Below are positions 48,523 to 60,433 of a stretch of DNA of 64,000 bases, piece by piece. Below the pieces are notes generated by a model. That model saw only the letters and a program-made list of their open reading frames with translations. It did no database searches and was not told where the DNA came from. This DNA comes from Candidatus Eiseniibacteriota bacterium (lineage in GTDB: Bacteria > Eisenbacteria > RBG-16-71-46 > CAIMUX01), in assembly GCA_020633975.1 (NCBI GenBank), contig JACKCR010000013.1, positions 43,967 through 107,966 of the forward strand. The letters run 5' to 3'. The translations under genes and the position numbers were made by a program. The number at the start of each line of letters is the position of its first letter. The stretch's first letter is position 1.

Positions 48523-51326
48523 GGGTGCGCTCCGGTTGGTGTTTCGACCCCATTTGGGCGGCGAGTCCGAATGGAACCACCCCTTCTCATATGCGCCTGG
48601 GAATCAGCTGACTCTAATTTCTCGGATCGATCATTCCGCAACGGGTCGACCACACGGGCCGGACGTAGACCGATGTCGAACTGCTTCTTCCGCTCGAGTC
48701 CGACGCGTCGGGCCACGCGCGGCGGGTAGTTGTAGGAACATCCGCGGAAGATGCCTGTCTCGGCCTTGCCCTCGAGTCGGAGTCCGTCGCTCGGCCTGGT
48801 CGGGAGTGAGAACGACCCCGCGTCGTCCAGGACCCACTCCCAGACGTTCCCCAGGACATCATGGAACCCGAATGGGTTCGCGTCGAAGACTCCGACCGGG
48901 GCCGTGTGCGCGTACCCGTCGTCGCAGTCGAACCAGTTCGTTTGGAACGGCTCTGCTTCGTGGAGGCGCCGATCGCCCGAGTTCTCCCGACATTGGAGTG
49001 CCCTTTCGGCACCGGCCCACGTGGGAGTTGTCGTCCCCGCGCGGGCAGCGAACTCCCATTGGGCCTCTGTCGGGAGGGTGAGTCCGAGCCGGCGGGTGGT
49101 CTCGACGCAGTCGAACCAGGTGACGTTTTCCACTGGGTGCCGCAAGGTGTGGAGCTCGCCCCAGTACCGTTCGCCGGCCTTTCCGGTGCTCGGGTTCTCG
49201 GCGTTGACGGAGAGCCACTGGCTCTGCGTCATCTCGTACTTCGAGAGGAAGAACGGGTCTCCGATCTGGACCGTGTCGAGCGGGGCCTCTTCCGGCCTGG
49301 CCAACGGATCGACGAAAGGAGAGCCGAGTGGATGGTCCGGCGTCGGAAGTAGGGCTCCGATGATCGCCGTGCTCGGGGGAAGGAGCACGAGGACTAGCCC
49401 GGTCGAGTCCGACAGGACGAGCTCGCCCGCGTCGTTCCGAACGGGAGGGACGCCGGACTGAAGGTGTGCGAACTCCCAGAACCCGGTCACGGGGTCGGGA
49501 CCGAGCGGGACGAGGCCGATCTGTGGCGCGATCTCCAGCCCCGAGTAGCGGGGGGAGCGGTTGGGGTCGCCGATTGCCTCGATCGCAGCGCGCCACTCGT
49601 CCGCTGCATCGACGAGCGACCGCTGCTCGACCGTGCGGGCGAACTCGATCCGTCGCTCCATCTCCGGGATCGCGCCCGTCTCCTCGTCCGCGAACTCACG
49701 CAGCGGGGGCAGCAGTGCGGAGAGGAGGCGGTACTCGAGCTGGTCCGCCGGGTTCTCGTAGAGGAGTGTCCCTTCCTCTTCTGAATGGGCCCGCTCGGAG
49801 AGTTCACGGAGCCGACGCTCGTGGATCGGCAGCCGGCGAACGAGGTCGCGACTCGGCCCCTCGAGCCACATCTCCATCGCTGCAAGGTTCTGGGGATAGG
49901 CCGGCCAGGCGCGAGACGCCTCTTCGACCGCCTGCTCGAGGACGATCTTGTCCGAGAGACGGACGATGTCGTCTCTCTGGGCCTGCGCGATCTTCGTGGT
50001 CTTCCGGTTCTCGAGGTACAGATACGTACTCGTGATCATTCCTGCGATCAGTGCGATCAAGATCGCGGCGAGCGCCGTGAACGGTCCCTTGTTCCTCGCA
50101 ACTGCCTTCTGCAGTCGGTAGGCGAGAGTCGGCACGCGCGCAGTGACCGGCTCTCCAGCGAGGTAGCGCCTGATGTCAGCGGTCAGCTCGGATGCGCTCG
50201 AGTACCGACGATCGGGATCGGACTCGAGACACCTCAGCACGATAGCGTCGAGGTCGCCCTGGATGAGCCTACGCAGCCGCGCTGGATCGGTGCTTCGGTT
50301 TCTTGCGAGCGTATCCAGACCGTCGGACGACTCGGCGACCACTCCACTCGGGCTCCGAGGCACGCCCGCGAGAGCGCGAGGCGACAGTCGTTCGAAGCGT
50401 CTCGTCGTCGTGGAACGAGCGGGGGCCGTGGAGGGAAGGGTCCCGACGAGAAGCTCGTAGAGCAACACTCCGAGCGCGTAGATGTCGCTCCGAGTGTCGA
50501 TGGTGCCGAGCGGATCCGCCTGCTCCGGGCTCATGTACCCGGGCGTGCCGATCGCCATCCCGACCCGGGTGTGCACGGTGCGGTCCGAGAGAGTCGCCTC
50601 CATCGCCTTGGCGACCCCGAAGTCGATGATCTTCGGGATCGGAGTGGTCTCTTCCACGACCAAGATGTTGGACGGCTTGAGATCGCGATGGACGATTCCC
50701 CGCTGGTGGGCATGCTGCACGGCATCACAGACGCGCACGAAGAGGTCGAGGCGACGGTACAGATCCAGCCTCTGACGATCGCAGTACTCGGTTACTCGCG
50801 TGCCGTCGACGTACTCCATGACGAAGTAGGGACGACCGGACTCCGTCGCACCGGCGTCGTACACTTTCGCGATTCCGGAGTGGTTCATGAGTGCGAGTGC
50901 TTGGCGTTCTCGCTCGAAGCGAAGGACGACCTCCTCGGTGTCCATCCCGAGCTTGATCACCTTGAGGGCAACGGCCCGCCGGATCGGCGACTCCTGATGG
51001 GCGAGGTAGACCGCGCCCATCCCGCCTTCGCCGACCCTCTCCTCGATCCGATACGGACCGATACAGGCGCCCGGAGCGAACTCTTCGCTCGGAACGAGTC
51101 CGTCTTCGATCGCGGCCAAGGGTGCAAAGTCGGGAGACTCGAGGAAGTCTCCGATCTCGTCGAGCTCATTCAGCAGGCAGAGCAACTCCTCCCGAAGGGC
51201 GGGGTCGTCCGCAGCTTCTCGCTCGACAGCCTCTATCCGCTCGCCCGGCGGGAGGTCCAGGACGCGGGAGAAGACGAGCTCGGAGCGTGACGGGACGGGA
51301 TTGGGAGTCTCGGTACGGTGATCCAT
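48519..51326 (-). CDS. Membrane Ser/Thr protein kinase with extracytoplasmic FGE-sulfatase domain
   Basis: 935 residues from the ATG at 51326 (GGAG four bases earlier). N-terminal regulatory stretch, then a Hanks kinase: glycine loop VGEGGMGAVY (about 97), ALKVIKLG with Lys, HRDLKPSNI (about 211), DFGVAKAM (about 234), GTPGYMSPEQA and the Ile/Arg tail (about 375). One membrane helix FTALAAILIALIAGMITSTY (about 415-435) places the rest outside: a coiled segment and a formylglycine-generating-enzyme-like domain (FFLSKYEMTQSQWLSVN, VTWFDCVETTRRLGLTLPTE, DVLGNVWEWV, FRGCSYNYPP). The external domain probably senses a ligand. Coupling to the ECF sigma gene suggests phospho-control of that factor. 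Confidence 0.92.
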   Translation of the reverse strand: MDHRTETPNPVPSRSELVFSRVLDLPPGERIEAVEREAADDPALREELLCLLNELDEIGDFLESPDFAPLAAIEDGLVPSEEFAPGACIGPYRIEERVGEGGMGAVYLAHQESPIRRAVALKVIKLGMDTEEVVLRFERERQALALMNHSGIAKVYDAGATESGRPYFVMEYVDGTRVTEYCDRQRLDLYRRLDLFVRVCDAVQHAHQRGIVHRDLKPSNILVVEETTPIPKIIDFGVAKAMEATLSDRTVHTRVGMAIGTPGYMSPEQADPLGTIDTRSDIYALGVLLYELLVGTLPSTAPARSTTTRRFERLSPRALAGVPRSPSGVVAESSDGLDTLARNRSTDPARLRRLIQGDLDAIVLRCLESDPDRRYSSASELTADIRRYLAGEPVTARVPTLAYRLQKAVARNKGPFTALAAILIALIAGMITSTYLYLENRKTTKIAQAQRDDIVRLSDKIVLEQAVEEASRAWPAYPQNLAAMEMWLEGPSRDLVRRLPIHERRLRELSERAHSEEEGTLLYENPADQLEYRLLSALLPPLREFADEETGAIPEMERRIEFARTVEQRSLVDAADEWRAAIEAIGDPNRSPRYSGLEIAPQIGLVPLGPDPVTGFWEFAHLQSGVPPVRNDAGELVLSDSTGLVLVLLPPSTAIIGALLPTPDHPLGSPFVDPLARPEEAPLDTVQIGDPFFLSKYEMTQSQWLSVNAENPSTGKAGERYWGELHTLRHPVENVTWFDCVETTRRLGLTLPTEAQWEFAARAGTTTPTWAGAERALQCRENSGDRRLHEAEPFQTNWFDCDDGYAHTAPVGVFDANPFGFHDVLGNVWEWVLDDAGSFSLPTRPSDGLRLEGKAETGIFRGCSYNYPPRVARRVGLERKKQFDIGLRPARVVDPLRNDRSEKLESADSQAHMRRGGSIRTRRPNGVETPTGAHP

Positions 51327-51411
51327 ACGGCTCCGTTGCCCAACGCTCGAACGGACCACGGGCGCAAGAAGCGGGGAGGCCACACGCCTCCCCGGCCCAC
51401 TGATGAGCAGT

Positions 51412-53322
51412 CTACAGACCTTCGGTCTGCAGCGCCTTCCCGATTTGACGGCGGCTGAGCGACTCCTGAACCTCGTCGAGGATCTTCGGGTCATCGATCG
51501 TGGACGGAACGATGACGTTCTCCTTGTCCGCCACCTCCCGGATCGTCTTGCGTAGGATCTTGCCGGAGCGTGTCTTGGGCAGACGCTTCACGATCACGTT
51601 CTGCCGGAAGCAAGCGATCGGTCCGATCTTCGTGCGAATCCGCTCCACGAGATCCGCTTCGAGATCGTGCTCGTCGATCGTCGCGCCGTCCTTGAGAACG
51701 ACGAGACCGATCGGAACCTGGCCTTTGAGGTCGTCGTCGATTCCGACCACCGCGCACTCGGCGACAGCGTCGTGGCCTCCGATGATCTCTTCCATCTCTC
51801 CCGTAGAGAGACGGTGCCCGGCCACGTTGATGACGTCGTCGACTCGTCCCATGATGAAGATGTAGCCGTCGTCGTCCTTGTAGCCGCCGTCTCCCGTGAG
51901 GTAGTAGCCCTCGTAGTCGGAGAGGTAGGAACTCTCGAATCGATCGTCGTCGTTCCAGAGTGTGGGAAGGCAGCCGGGCGGCATCGGAAGGCGGATCGCG
52001 ACGTTGCCCTGCTCGTCCGGCGGGAGCTCACGCCCATCCGGATCCAGGATGCGTACGTCGTACCCCGGAATCGGCATGGTAGCGGATCCGACCTTCGTCT
52101 CGAACAGCTCGAGGCCGGCGGGATTGCCCGCGATGGCCCAGCCTGTCTCCGTCTGCCACCAATGGTCGATGACGGGAACGTCCATGATCCGGTTGAGCCA
52201 CCGATACGTCGGCGGGTCCAGGCGCTCGCCCGCCAAGAAGAGGTACTTCAGGCAGCTGATGTCGTGCGGATCGCGCAGGATGATCTCCGGGTCTTCCTTC
52301 TTGATCGCGCGGAACGCCGTGGGAGCGGTGAAGAACGTCTTCACGCGGTGCTCGGCGATGACACGCCAGAAGGAGCCCGCGTCCGGAGTACGGATCGGCT
52401 TTCCCTCGTAGAGGATCGACGTACAACCTTGGATGAGAGGTCCGTAGACGATGTAGGAGTGGCCGACGACCCAACCGACGTCCGATCCGGCCCAGAAGAC
52501 CTCGCCAGCGTGGGTATCGTAGACGACGTCCATGCTGAACTTCATCGCCACGGCGTGGCCGCCGTTGTCCCTCACGATTCCCTTTGGCTTGCCCGTGGTG
52601 CCCGACGTGTAGAGTACGTAGAGCGGATCGGTCGCGTCCAACTCGACCGCATCGACCGGGTCTGCGTCTTCGACCTCGCGCCAGTAGTGGTCGCGTCCCG
52701 GGACCTTCTCGCACTCGAGCATCGGCCGCTCTTTCACCACGACGTGCGGCGGCTTGTGAGTTGCGAGTTCGATCGCTTCGTCGAGGAGCGGCTTGTACGG
52801 GAGGAGGTTCTTGAACTCGATCCCACACGTCGCGCTGATCATGGCCTTCGGTTTCGCATCGTCGATCCGGATCGCGAGTTCGTGCGGCGCGAATCCCCCG
52901 AACACCACCGAGTGGACGACACCGAGTCGCGCGCAGGCGAGCATCGCGATCACTGCTTCCGGGATCATCGGCATGTAGAGGACCGCGGTGTCCCCCTTCT
53001 CGAGCCCGAGGCGGCGCAATCCACCTGCGAACCGCGCGACCCGATCGAGGAGCTCGGAGTAGGTGTAGGTCTCTTTCGTGTTCGTTACCGGGGAGTCGTA
53101 GACCAGTGCGAGCTGGTCGCCCCGCCCTGTCTTGACGTGATGATCGAGGGCGAGGTAGCAGGTGTTGAGTTTGCCGCCGTGGAACCAGCGGTAGAAGCCC
53201 CGGGCGTCCTGGGAGAGGATCATCTTCGGTTCCTCGAACCAGGCGATCTTCTTCGCCTGCTCCCCCCAGAACTGGGCGGGGCGGCGGATCGACTCGTCGT
53301 ACATCTCCCGGTATGTACCCAT
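51412..53322 (-). CDS. prpE: Propionate/acetate--CoA ligase
   Basis: 636 residues, typical for acetyl/propionyl-CoA synthetases. It has the AMP-binding P-loop YVLYTSGTTGKPKGI, then VFWAGSDVGWVVGHSYIVYG, the WWQTETGWAI motif, and the hinge and C-terminal lysine loop (YYLTGDGGYKDDDG, KTRSGKILRKTIRE with the acetylatable Lys). The pattern MGTYREMYDESIRRPAQFW and IRRDN-type 'KGIVRDNGGH' fit the PrpE branch more than Acs, which is why I favour propionate; acetate activity is possible. It makes acyl-CoA plus AMP and pyrophosphate. Single gene. Confidence 0.9.
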   Translation of the reverse strand: MGTYREMYDESIRRPAQFWGEQAKKIAWFEEPKMILSQDARGFYRWFHGGKLNTCYLALDHHVKTGRGDQLALVYDSPVTNTKETYTYSELLDRVARFAGGLRRLGLEKGDTAVLYMPMIPEAVIAMLACARLGVVHSVVFGGFAPHELAIRIDDAKPKAMISATCGIEFKNLLPYKPLLDEAIELATHKPPHVVVKERPMLECEKVPGRDHYWREVEDADPVDAVELDATDPLYVLYTSGTTGKPKGIVRDNGGHAVAMKFSMDVVYDTHAGEVFWAGSDVGWVVGHSYIVYGPLIQGCTSILYEGKPIRTPDAGSFWRVIAEHRVKTFFTAPTAFRAIKKEDPEIILRDPHDISCLKYLFLAGERLDPPTYRWLNRIMDVPVIDHWWQTETGWAIAGNPAGLELFETKVGSATMPIPGYDVRILDPDGRELPPDEQGNVAIRLPMPPGCLPTLWNDDDRFESSYLSDYEGYYLTGDGGYKDDDGYIFIMGRVDDVINVAGHRLSTGEMEEIIGGHDAVAECAVVGIDDDLKGQVPIGLVVLKDGATIDEHDLEADLVERIRTKIGPIACFRQNVIVKRLPKTRSGKILRKTIREVADKENVIVPSTIDDPKILDEVQESLSRRQIGKALQTEGL

Positions 53323-53432
53323 GGTCTCCTCCCACTGAATTCGGATTGGATTGCCTCTAGAATGGATCCTGGATGACCGGCCTGAGAAGTGGCAAGTCGG
53401 GACTTTCCGCTACCTCGATGGGAGGATCCTCA

Positions 53433-53912
53433 GTGACGAAGAAGATGCCGGTGACGCCCGCGATTCGGCAGCTGCGCGCGGCCGGGGTCGCGTTCGAGGG
53501 GCATCTCTACGACTACGTGGAGCGAGGGGGGACGGCGCACTCTGCCGCGAGCCTGGGCGTGGACGAGCACATGGTGATCAAGACGCTGGTCCTGGAGAGC
53601 GATCGCGGGGCTCCGTTGATCGTCCTGATGCACGGCGACCGCGAAGTCTCGCTCCAGAGGCTGGCGCGGCTTCTCGAAGTCCGACGAGTCGTTCCTTGTG
53701 CCCCCGAGATGGCGACGAAGCACACTGGATACCTCGTCGGCGGCACCTCTCCGTTTGGGACCAAGAAGTCACTGCCGGTCTACATGGAGGCGTCGATCTC
53801 GAGCCTTCCGCGCATCTTCATCAACGGCGGGAAGCGTGGGTTCCTGGTCGAACTCTCTGCTCGAGACCTGACGACGGTGCTGGCACCCACGCCAGTCACC
53901 GTCGCGGTCTAG
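53433..53912 (+). CDS. ybaK: Cys-tRNA(Pro) deacylase, YbaK/EbsC family
   Basis: 159 residues from the GTG at 53433, 7 bases after GGAGG, the usual length of the family; longer upstream ATG starts lack support. The fold signatures are VTPAIRQLRAAGVAFEGHLY, MVIKTLVLESDRGAPLIVLM with the catalytic Lys region, and GYLVGGTSPFGTKKSLPVYM with the GGxSPxG motif. It hydrolyses Cys mis-charged onto tRNA-Pro, complementing the ProRS found 18 kb away. It is convergent with cheW (7-base gap). Confidence 0.93.
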   Translation: MTKKMPVTPAIRQLRAAGVAFEGHLYDYVERGGTAHSAASLGVDEHMVIKTLVLESDRGAPLIVLMHGDREVSLQRLARLLEVRRVVPCAPEMATKHTGYLVGGTSPFGTKKSLPVYMEASISSLPRIFINGGKRGFLVELSARDLTTVLAPTPVTVAV

Positions 53913-53919
53913 CGGACTG

Positions 53920-54447
53920 CTAAGCGGCCTTTGCGAGCGTCTCGTCGACGGATGCGAGGCTCTCTTGGTCCAAGAGCTTCGAGACGTCGAGCAGGATGAC
54001 GAGGCGATCGTCCAACTTGCCGATTCCTGCGATGTACTGACGCTTTCCACCCGTGACGTCGACGGGAGCGGGGTCGACCACCGACTTGTCGATGCGCAGT
54101 ACCTCGTCGACCCGATCGACCATGAAGCCGATCGTGCGGTCGCAGATGTCGACGACGATGATCCGTGATGCGCTCGTCGCCTCGGTGATCTCCATCCCGA
54201 ACCGCTGACGCAGATCGATGACGGGAACGATCCGCCCTCGCAGGTTGATGACGCCGAGCACTCCGGGAGGGCTCTCCGGCGCCTGGGTTATCTGCGTGAG
54301 TCGGTTGATCTCCTGGACGGCGAGGATGTCCACTGCGAACTGCTCGTCGCCGACATGGAACGTCACGAGCTGAAGCTGACCTGACTCACGCTCCACCTCA
54401 GTGCCTTCGCGCGTTCCAGGGCTCGTTGGTGCCTGATTCTCGGCCAT
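53920..54447 (-). CDS. cheW: CheW chemotaxis coupling protein
   Basis: 175 residues. The SH3-like CheW domain is complete: QLVTFHVGDEQFAVDILAVQ, EINRLTQITQAPESPPGVLG, VINLRGRIVPVIDLRQRFGM and IIVVDICDRTIGFMVDRVDE. It bridges chemoreceptors and CheA. It follows the chemoreceptor gene by 65 bases on the same strand, so the two form a receptor-coupling operon; no CheA or CheY gene is in the window. Confidence 0.95.
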   Translation of the reverse strand: MAENQAPTSPGTREGTEVERESGQLQLVTFHVGDEQFAVDILAVQEINRLTQITQAPESPPGVLGVINLRGRIVPVIDLRQRFGMEITEATSASRIIVVDICDRTIGFMVDRVDEVLRIDKSVVDPAPVDVTGGKRQYIAGIGKLDDRLVILLDVSKLLDQESLASVDETLAKAA

Positions 54448-54512
54448 GATCCCACCTTTCGGTGCAGCGCCGGAGGTCTTTGCCTGGCCCCCGGCGTGCC
54501 ATCGGACTTCGG

Positions 54513-56480
54513 TCAGCGGTTCGAGATCTTGAAGCGAGAGACCAGGGCTTGGAGCCCTTCACTGCGAGCCGAGAGCTGTGTTGCCGCGGTGGCGGCCTGA
54601 TTCGCGCCCGAAGTAGCCTGACGCGTCACTGCAGAGATCGACTCGACAGAGCGCGAGATCTCCTCTGCGGCGGCGGACTGTTCCTCGGCCGCGGCTGCGA
54701 TGTCCTGGATCATGCCGCTCACGGCGTTGGAGCTCGAGACGATCGAGCTGAGCGCCGTTCCTGCCTGCTGAGCGTGTCCCACTCCTTGGTCGACGGTGTC
54801 GGTTCCTCGGGTCATTCCGGCGACTGCGCGGGCCGTTCCGTCCTGGATCGCTTGGATCGACTCGGCGATCTCGTCGGTTGCGGTCGTGGTCCGGTCGGCG
54901 AGCTTCCGAACTTCGTCCGCGACGACGGCGAAGCCGCGCCCATGTTCTCCGGCACGCGCAGCTTCGATCGCCGCGTTCAGCGCGAGGAGGTTCGTCTGGT
55001 CGGCGATGTCGTTGATGACTTCGATGATCGCACCGATCTGTTCGCCACGGCGGCCCAGTTCTTCGATCGTGGCTGCAGACTCGCGAACGACCGCCGCGAT
55101 CTCGTTCATTCCATCGACCGTTCCCTGGACGATGGCGCCGCCGTTCCGTGCCTGATCCGTCGCCTCTCCGGCCGTGGCGGCAGCTTCGGAACTCTTCGCG
55201 CTCACCTCGTGGACGGTGGCTGCCATTTCCTCGACGGCGGACGCGACCTGCGCCGTCTGTCCGCTCTGCTCTTCCATGCCCTTCGCCATCTGCTCGCTGG
55301 AAGCGGCGATCTCGGTTGCGGCTCCGGCGACTTCGTGCGCCGAGTCCGAGACTTCTGCGACCAGACCACGGATGGTGGCTACGAACTCGTTGAATCCCTG
55401 GCTCAGCTCTCCGATCTCGTCCCGGCTGTCGACCTTCACCTCTTCGGTGAGATCTCCCGTCGCGATGACCTTGAAGCTGGCGAGGAGCCGGCCGACCGGC
55501 CCCACGATGCCACGGGTGATGATGATCGAGATGCCGACGCCGAGAACGATGGCGGCGAGTGCGCCGACCATGATCACCATGGTCGCGCGTTGGCGAGCGG
55601 TCTTGCTTTCCTCGGAAAGCGTGTTCTGTCGCGCGATGATGTCGAGCTTGTAGTCCTCCGCCAACTGCGTGATCTCCGTTCCGAGTTCGGCCAGAGATTC
55701 GTCTCGGATCCTGTTCCGTTCCGTGATCGTGCCGACGAGAGACTCGAAGGCGCCCTCGTACCTCTCGGTCAGGTTGTGCGCCTTCGCTACGAGCGCTCGC
55801 CTCTCCGGGTTCTGCACTTCTGCGTCGAGGGTCTCGAACGCCTTGTCGAGGCTCGCGAGCTCCGTGCGGGCGCGTTCTGCTGCGGCAGACTCGTTCGTGG
55901 TCAGGTACTTCGCCATGTAGAGGCGACCGAGGAGGAGGTTTCGGAGCGCTTCGCCGGTGTAGAAAGCGGCGGAGGCGTCTCCGTCGCGATGTGCGGAAGC
56001 CATCACTTCGGAGAGTGCCCTCTCCATCTCAGGTCCATCGGCATCGAGGAAGTCATGGACGACGTGGTCCCGTTCCGCCTTGAGCTCGACGATCCGGTCG
56101 AACTCCTTGCCATACGTCGCCAGGTCCTTCTCGATCTCGTGGAGCCGTTCGAGCTGCTTCTCGCCTTTCGTCTCGTCGAGAGCCTCCTTCAAGAAACCTT
56201 CCGTCGCCTCGTACCTCTCCCGGAAGAGGCGCTCCCGCTCCGGCTCACCTTGATAGATGTAGTAGATCGCCTGGATCCGAGCCATGGCCATGTTGGCCTG
56301 GAGCCTTCCGGCCCGGACCTCGTTCGTACTGATTCGGGAGAACTCTCCGAACTTGCCTCCCAGGCTCCGTATCGCATCGAACGACACGCCTCCCACGACG
56401 ACGAGCAGGAAGAGCACGAGACCGAACCCGGCCCCGATCTTCATCGCTACTGTGACTCGACGTGACTTCATCGCGGACAT
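54513..56480 (-). CDS. Methyl-accepting chemotaxis protein
   Basis: 655 residues from the ATG at 56480 after a GGGGG-like site; a TTG 24 codons upstream is possible. TM1 near 14-35 ([20 protein letters not shown]), a helical-bundle sensor of about 260 residues outside, TM2 near 300-322 ([20 protein letters not shown]), HAMP ([20 protein letters not shown]), then the cytoplasmic signalling bundle with the invariant tip ([39 protein letters not shown]). The ligand is unknown. Methylation-site helices flank the tip. It is co-oriented with cheW. Confidence 0.94.
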   Translation of the reverse strand: MSAMKSRRVTVAMKIGAGFGLVLFLLVVVGGVSFDAIRSLGGKFGEFSRISTNEVRAGRLQANMAMARIQAIYYIYQGEPERERLFRERYEATEGFLKEALDETKGEKQLERLHEIEKDLATYGKEFDRIVELKAERDHVVHDFLDADGPEMERALSEVMASAHRDGDASAAFYTGEALRNLLLGRLYMAKYLTTNESAAAERARTELASLDKAFETLDAEVQNPERRALVAKAHNLTERYEGAFESLVGTITERNRIRDESLAELGTEITQLAEDYKLDIIARQNTLSEESKTARQRATMVIMVGALAAIVLGVGISIIITRGIVGPVGRLLASFKVIATGDLTEEVKVDSRDEIGELSQGFNEFVATIRGLVAEVSDSAHEVAGAATEIAASSEQMAKGMEEQSGQTAQVASAVEEMAATVHEVSAKSSEAAATAGEATDQARNGGAIVQGTVDGMNEIAAVVRESAATIEELGRRGEQIGAIIEVINDIADQTNLLALNAAIEAARAGEHGRGFAVVADEVRKLADRTTTATDEIAESIQAIQDGTARAVAGMTRGTDTVDQGVGHAQQAGTALSSIVSSSNAVSGMIQDIAAAAEEQSAAAEEISRSVESISAVTRQATSGANQAATAATQLSARSEGLQALVSRFKISNR

Positions 56481-56875
56481 CTGGACCCCCATGAATGCGG
56501 ACAGGTCGAACTGCGGCCAGGGGTTGAGCTTTGGATGCGGACTTGGCTGCAATCCCTAGGTGGTTGACGGCAACCCGTCACCTGAGCGGTTAACACGACC
56601 CTGATATCGGCAAGGTCGCCCGTGGATCTTGAATGGAGACTTGCGATTAGAGTGTCTGATGTGGGGGTGGAGCAACGCTGTCTGGTGAGGGACGAGACGA
56701 TCCGTCGTGCTAACTGGCCAGCTCATTGGGGCAGGTCGTGATGCAGCGGGCGACGGAGTGACTCTTGAGCGTGAGGGCCGTGGCAAGGTGTCCGCGAGGC
56801 GAGGTTTGGAGAGAGGCCGCCAACAGGCGGCCCTCCCCCCTAGAGTGCGCTCGGACCTAGGGTCCTTCCCGCAGG
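56481..56875. other. Intergenic region, no gene seen
   Basis: About 395 bases between the receptor gene start and the thiC stop. It should contain the receptor promoter and thiC terminator. I see no open frame with a ribosome site and no convincing motif. Confidence 0.4.
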
Positions 56876-59020
<2,145 letters not shown>

Positions 59021-59080
59021 TCAATATAGAGGGAGGGGGCGGGGCGGATCAAGCCAGACAGCTGGCGCGCCTTCCTGGGT

Positions 59081-59770
59081 TCAGCCCAACGGAGTCCGGC
59101 TGGCCGACCGCTTCCCGGTCCGCTTTCCACGTAGGCTTCGAGAATAGAGAAGGAGTCCGATCGGCACGGCAACGCTGAGGAGCAGGGACTGCCCTCGTAC
59201 CGCGATCATCGCGGCCCCGTACCGGTCCACGTTCCGTACCATCCACATGGTCATTCCCGCATCGACGAGCATGGACAGGAGCGGGATGCTGACCAGGATC
59301 GCGATCACCACGGCCAAAGACAGGGATCGTGGCCTCGCGAGAGACCCCAGCCGCGAGTCGTAGTAGTAGAGCCCCGCGGCCCAGGCAGCCACGGATACGA
59401 GCGACGAGATGACGAGAAGGTAGTACCAATCGAAATAGCGGGCGGTGGCGGCCACCGCGGCTTGGGAAAGAGTGCCGACAAGGGTTCCCGCCGCTTGGAA
59501 CGACAGGAATCCGACCACCATCCAGAACGTCCGTGTCACCCAGATGTTCTCAGGATGCGCCTTGCCGTACTCGGCCCGGATCGCATCTGGCGTCCCGACC
59601 CGGGCAGCCGCGAGGAGAAAGGCATCCCTGTCCGAGAGTCCAAGCTGTCTCGTCCTCTCGACTCCATCCCTGAGGTGAGACTCCAACTCGTCGAGTTGAT
59701 CGGAGGTCAGTTCCCCTCGACAGTCCAGCGAGGCGCGCCAGGTCGCGACCCACTCGTTCAGGACAGACAT
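59081..59770 (-). CDS. Permease-prefix (HAAS-like) membrane protein
   Basis: 229 residues from the ATG at 59770, 5 bases after GGAGGG; the long upstream frame is discarded. The N-terminal cytoplasmic segment (LTSDQLDELESHLRDGVERT, LSDRDAFLLAAARVG) is the permease-prefix/HAAS type domain found fused or linked to PadR regulators. Four membrane helices follow (FWMVVGFLSFQAAGTLVGTL, YYLLVISSLVSVAAWAAGLY, SLAVVIAILVSIPLLSMLVD, SLLLSVAVPIGLLLYS). Its start overlaps the end of the padR gene by 13 bases, so it is the second gene of that operon and probably the PadR-controlled envelope protein. Confidence 0.8.
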   Translation of the reverse strand: MSVLNEWVATWRASLDCRGELTSDQLDELESHLRDGVERTRQLGLSDRDAFLLAAARVGTPDAIRAEYGKAHPENIWVTRTFWMVVGFLSFQAAGTLVGTLSQAAVAATARYFDWYYLLVISSLVSVAAWAAGLYYYDSRLGSLARPRSLSLAVVIAILVSIPLLSMLVDAGMTMWMVRNVDRYGAAMIAVRGQSLLLSVAVPIGLLLYSRSLRGKRTGKRSASRTPLG

Positions 59771-60096
59771 AGCACCCTCCCCCAGGCAGCGAGTAGCGTC
59801 TCGTGCATCGAGAGCCATTGCGACTTCTCCTTCTCCAGCGCCTTCCTCCCGTTCGCGCTGAGTCGGTAGTACTTCCGCTTTCGCCCCTCGTCGCTCGTCT
59901 TCCAGCGCGAGAGGACGAGACCCTCCCGTTCCAGGCGATGGAGTGCAGGATAGAGCATCCCCTCGGACCACTCGAGCTCTCCGCCCGACAGGTCGAGTAC
60001 GGCTTGAATGATTGCGTAGCCGTAGCTTTCGCCACGTGCGAGCACGCTCAGGAGTAGTGGGCGAGTAGAGGCGGCGACGAGTTCTCGGGTGGTCAT
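59758..60096 (-). CDS. PadR-family transcriptional regulator
   Basis: 112 residues from the ATG at 60096 (GAGG five bases earlier). The winged-helix is clear: LLLSVLARGESYGYAIIQAV, ELEWSEGMLYPALHRLEREG (recognition helix) and WKTSDEGRKRKYYRLSANGR (wing), followed by the dimerisation helix KALEKEKSQWLSMHETLLAA. It is a dimeric repressor, presumably autoregulating through the inverted repeat 50-95 bases upstream. It is followed by the overlapping membrane gene. Confidence 0.92.
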   Translation of the reverse strand: MTTRELVAASTRPLLLSVLARGESYGYAIIQAVLDLSGGELEWSEGMLYPALHRLEREGLVLSRWKTSDEGRKRKYYRLSANGRKALEKEKSQWLSMHETLLAAWGRVLCLS

Positions 60097-60147
60097 GGGG
60101 CCTCGATGCATTCTCCGCGTCGACCTGTCGTGTGGTGGATCGATGAG

Positions 60148-60192
60148 ATACCTAGTCCTCTTAGGTATAGTCTACCTAAGAGAGTTAGGTAT
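60148..60192. promoter_or_regulatory. PadR operator: long inverted repeat over the promoter
   Basis: ATACCTAGTCCTCTTAGG (60148-60165) and CCTAAGAGAGTTAGGTAT (60175-60192) form an almost perfect inverted repeat around TATAGTCTA. It is distinctly AT-rich for this genome and lies directly upstream of padR, as expected of a PadR dimer site overlapping -10 elements. Confidence 0.75.
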
Positions 60193-60433
60193 GCAAGGAG
60201 GAAGTTCCAGGCGGTTCCCTCCTCGGGAAGCGGGTGGCTCCGAGGTCGATGTGTTTCTTGTCGATTGAGCACCAGCGGTTTGCCGGATTGAGCGTTCCCT
60301 CAGTCTCTCCGTCAGGCAAAAGCATGGACTCGGCTTCGTGGCTAGGCGTAGGGTGACATTCGCTGGTGTTCGTCGCGGCTTTTCCTCCTGAGCGGACGAT
60401 GCGCGCGATCGACTCGCGCACCAGGAGAAGACT

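Noticed and set aside
54462-56465. 667-residue plus-strand open frame
   Set aside because: Antisense to the chemoreceptor gene; a GC-bias artefact.
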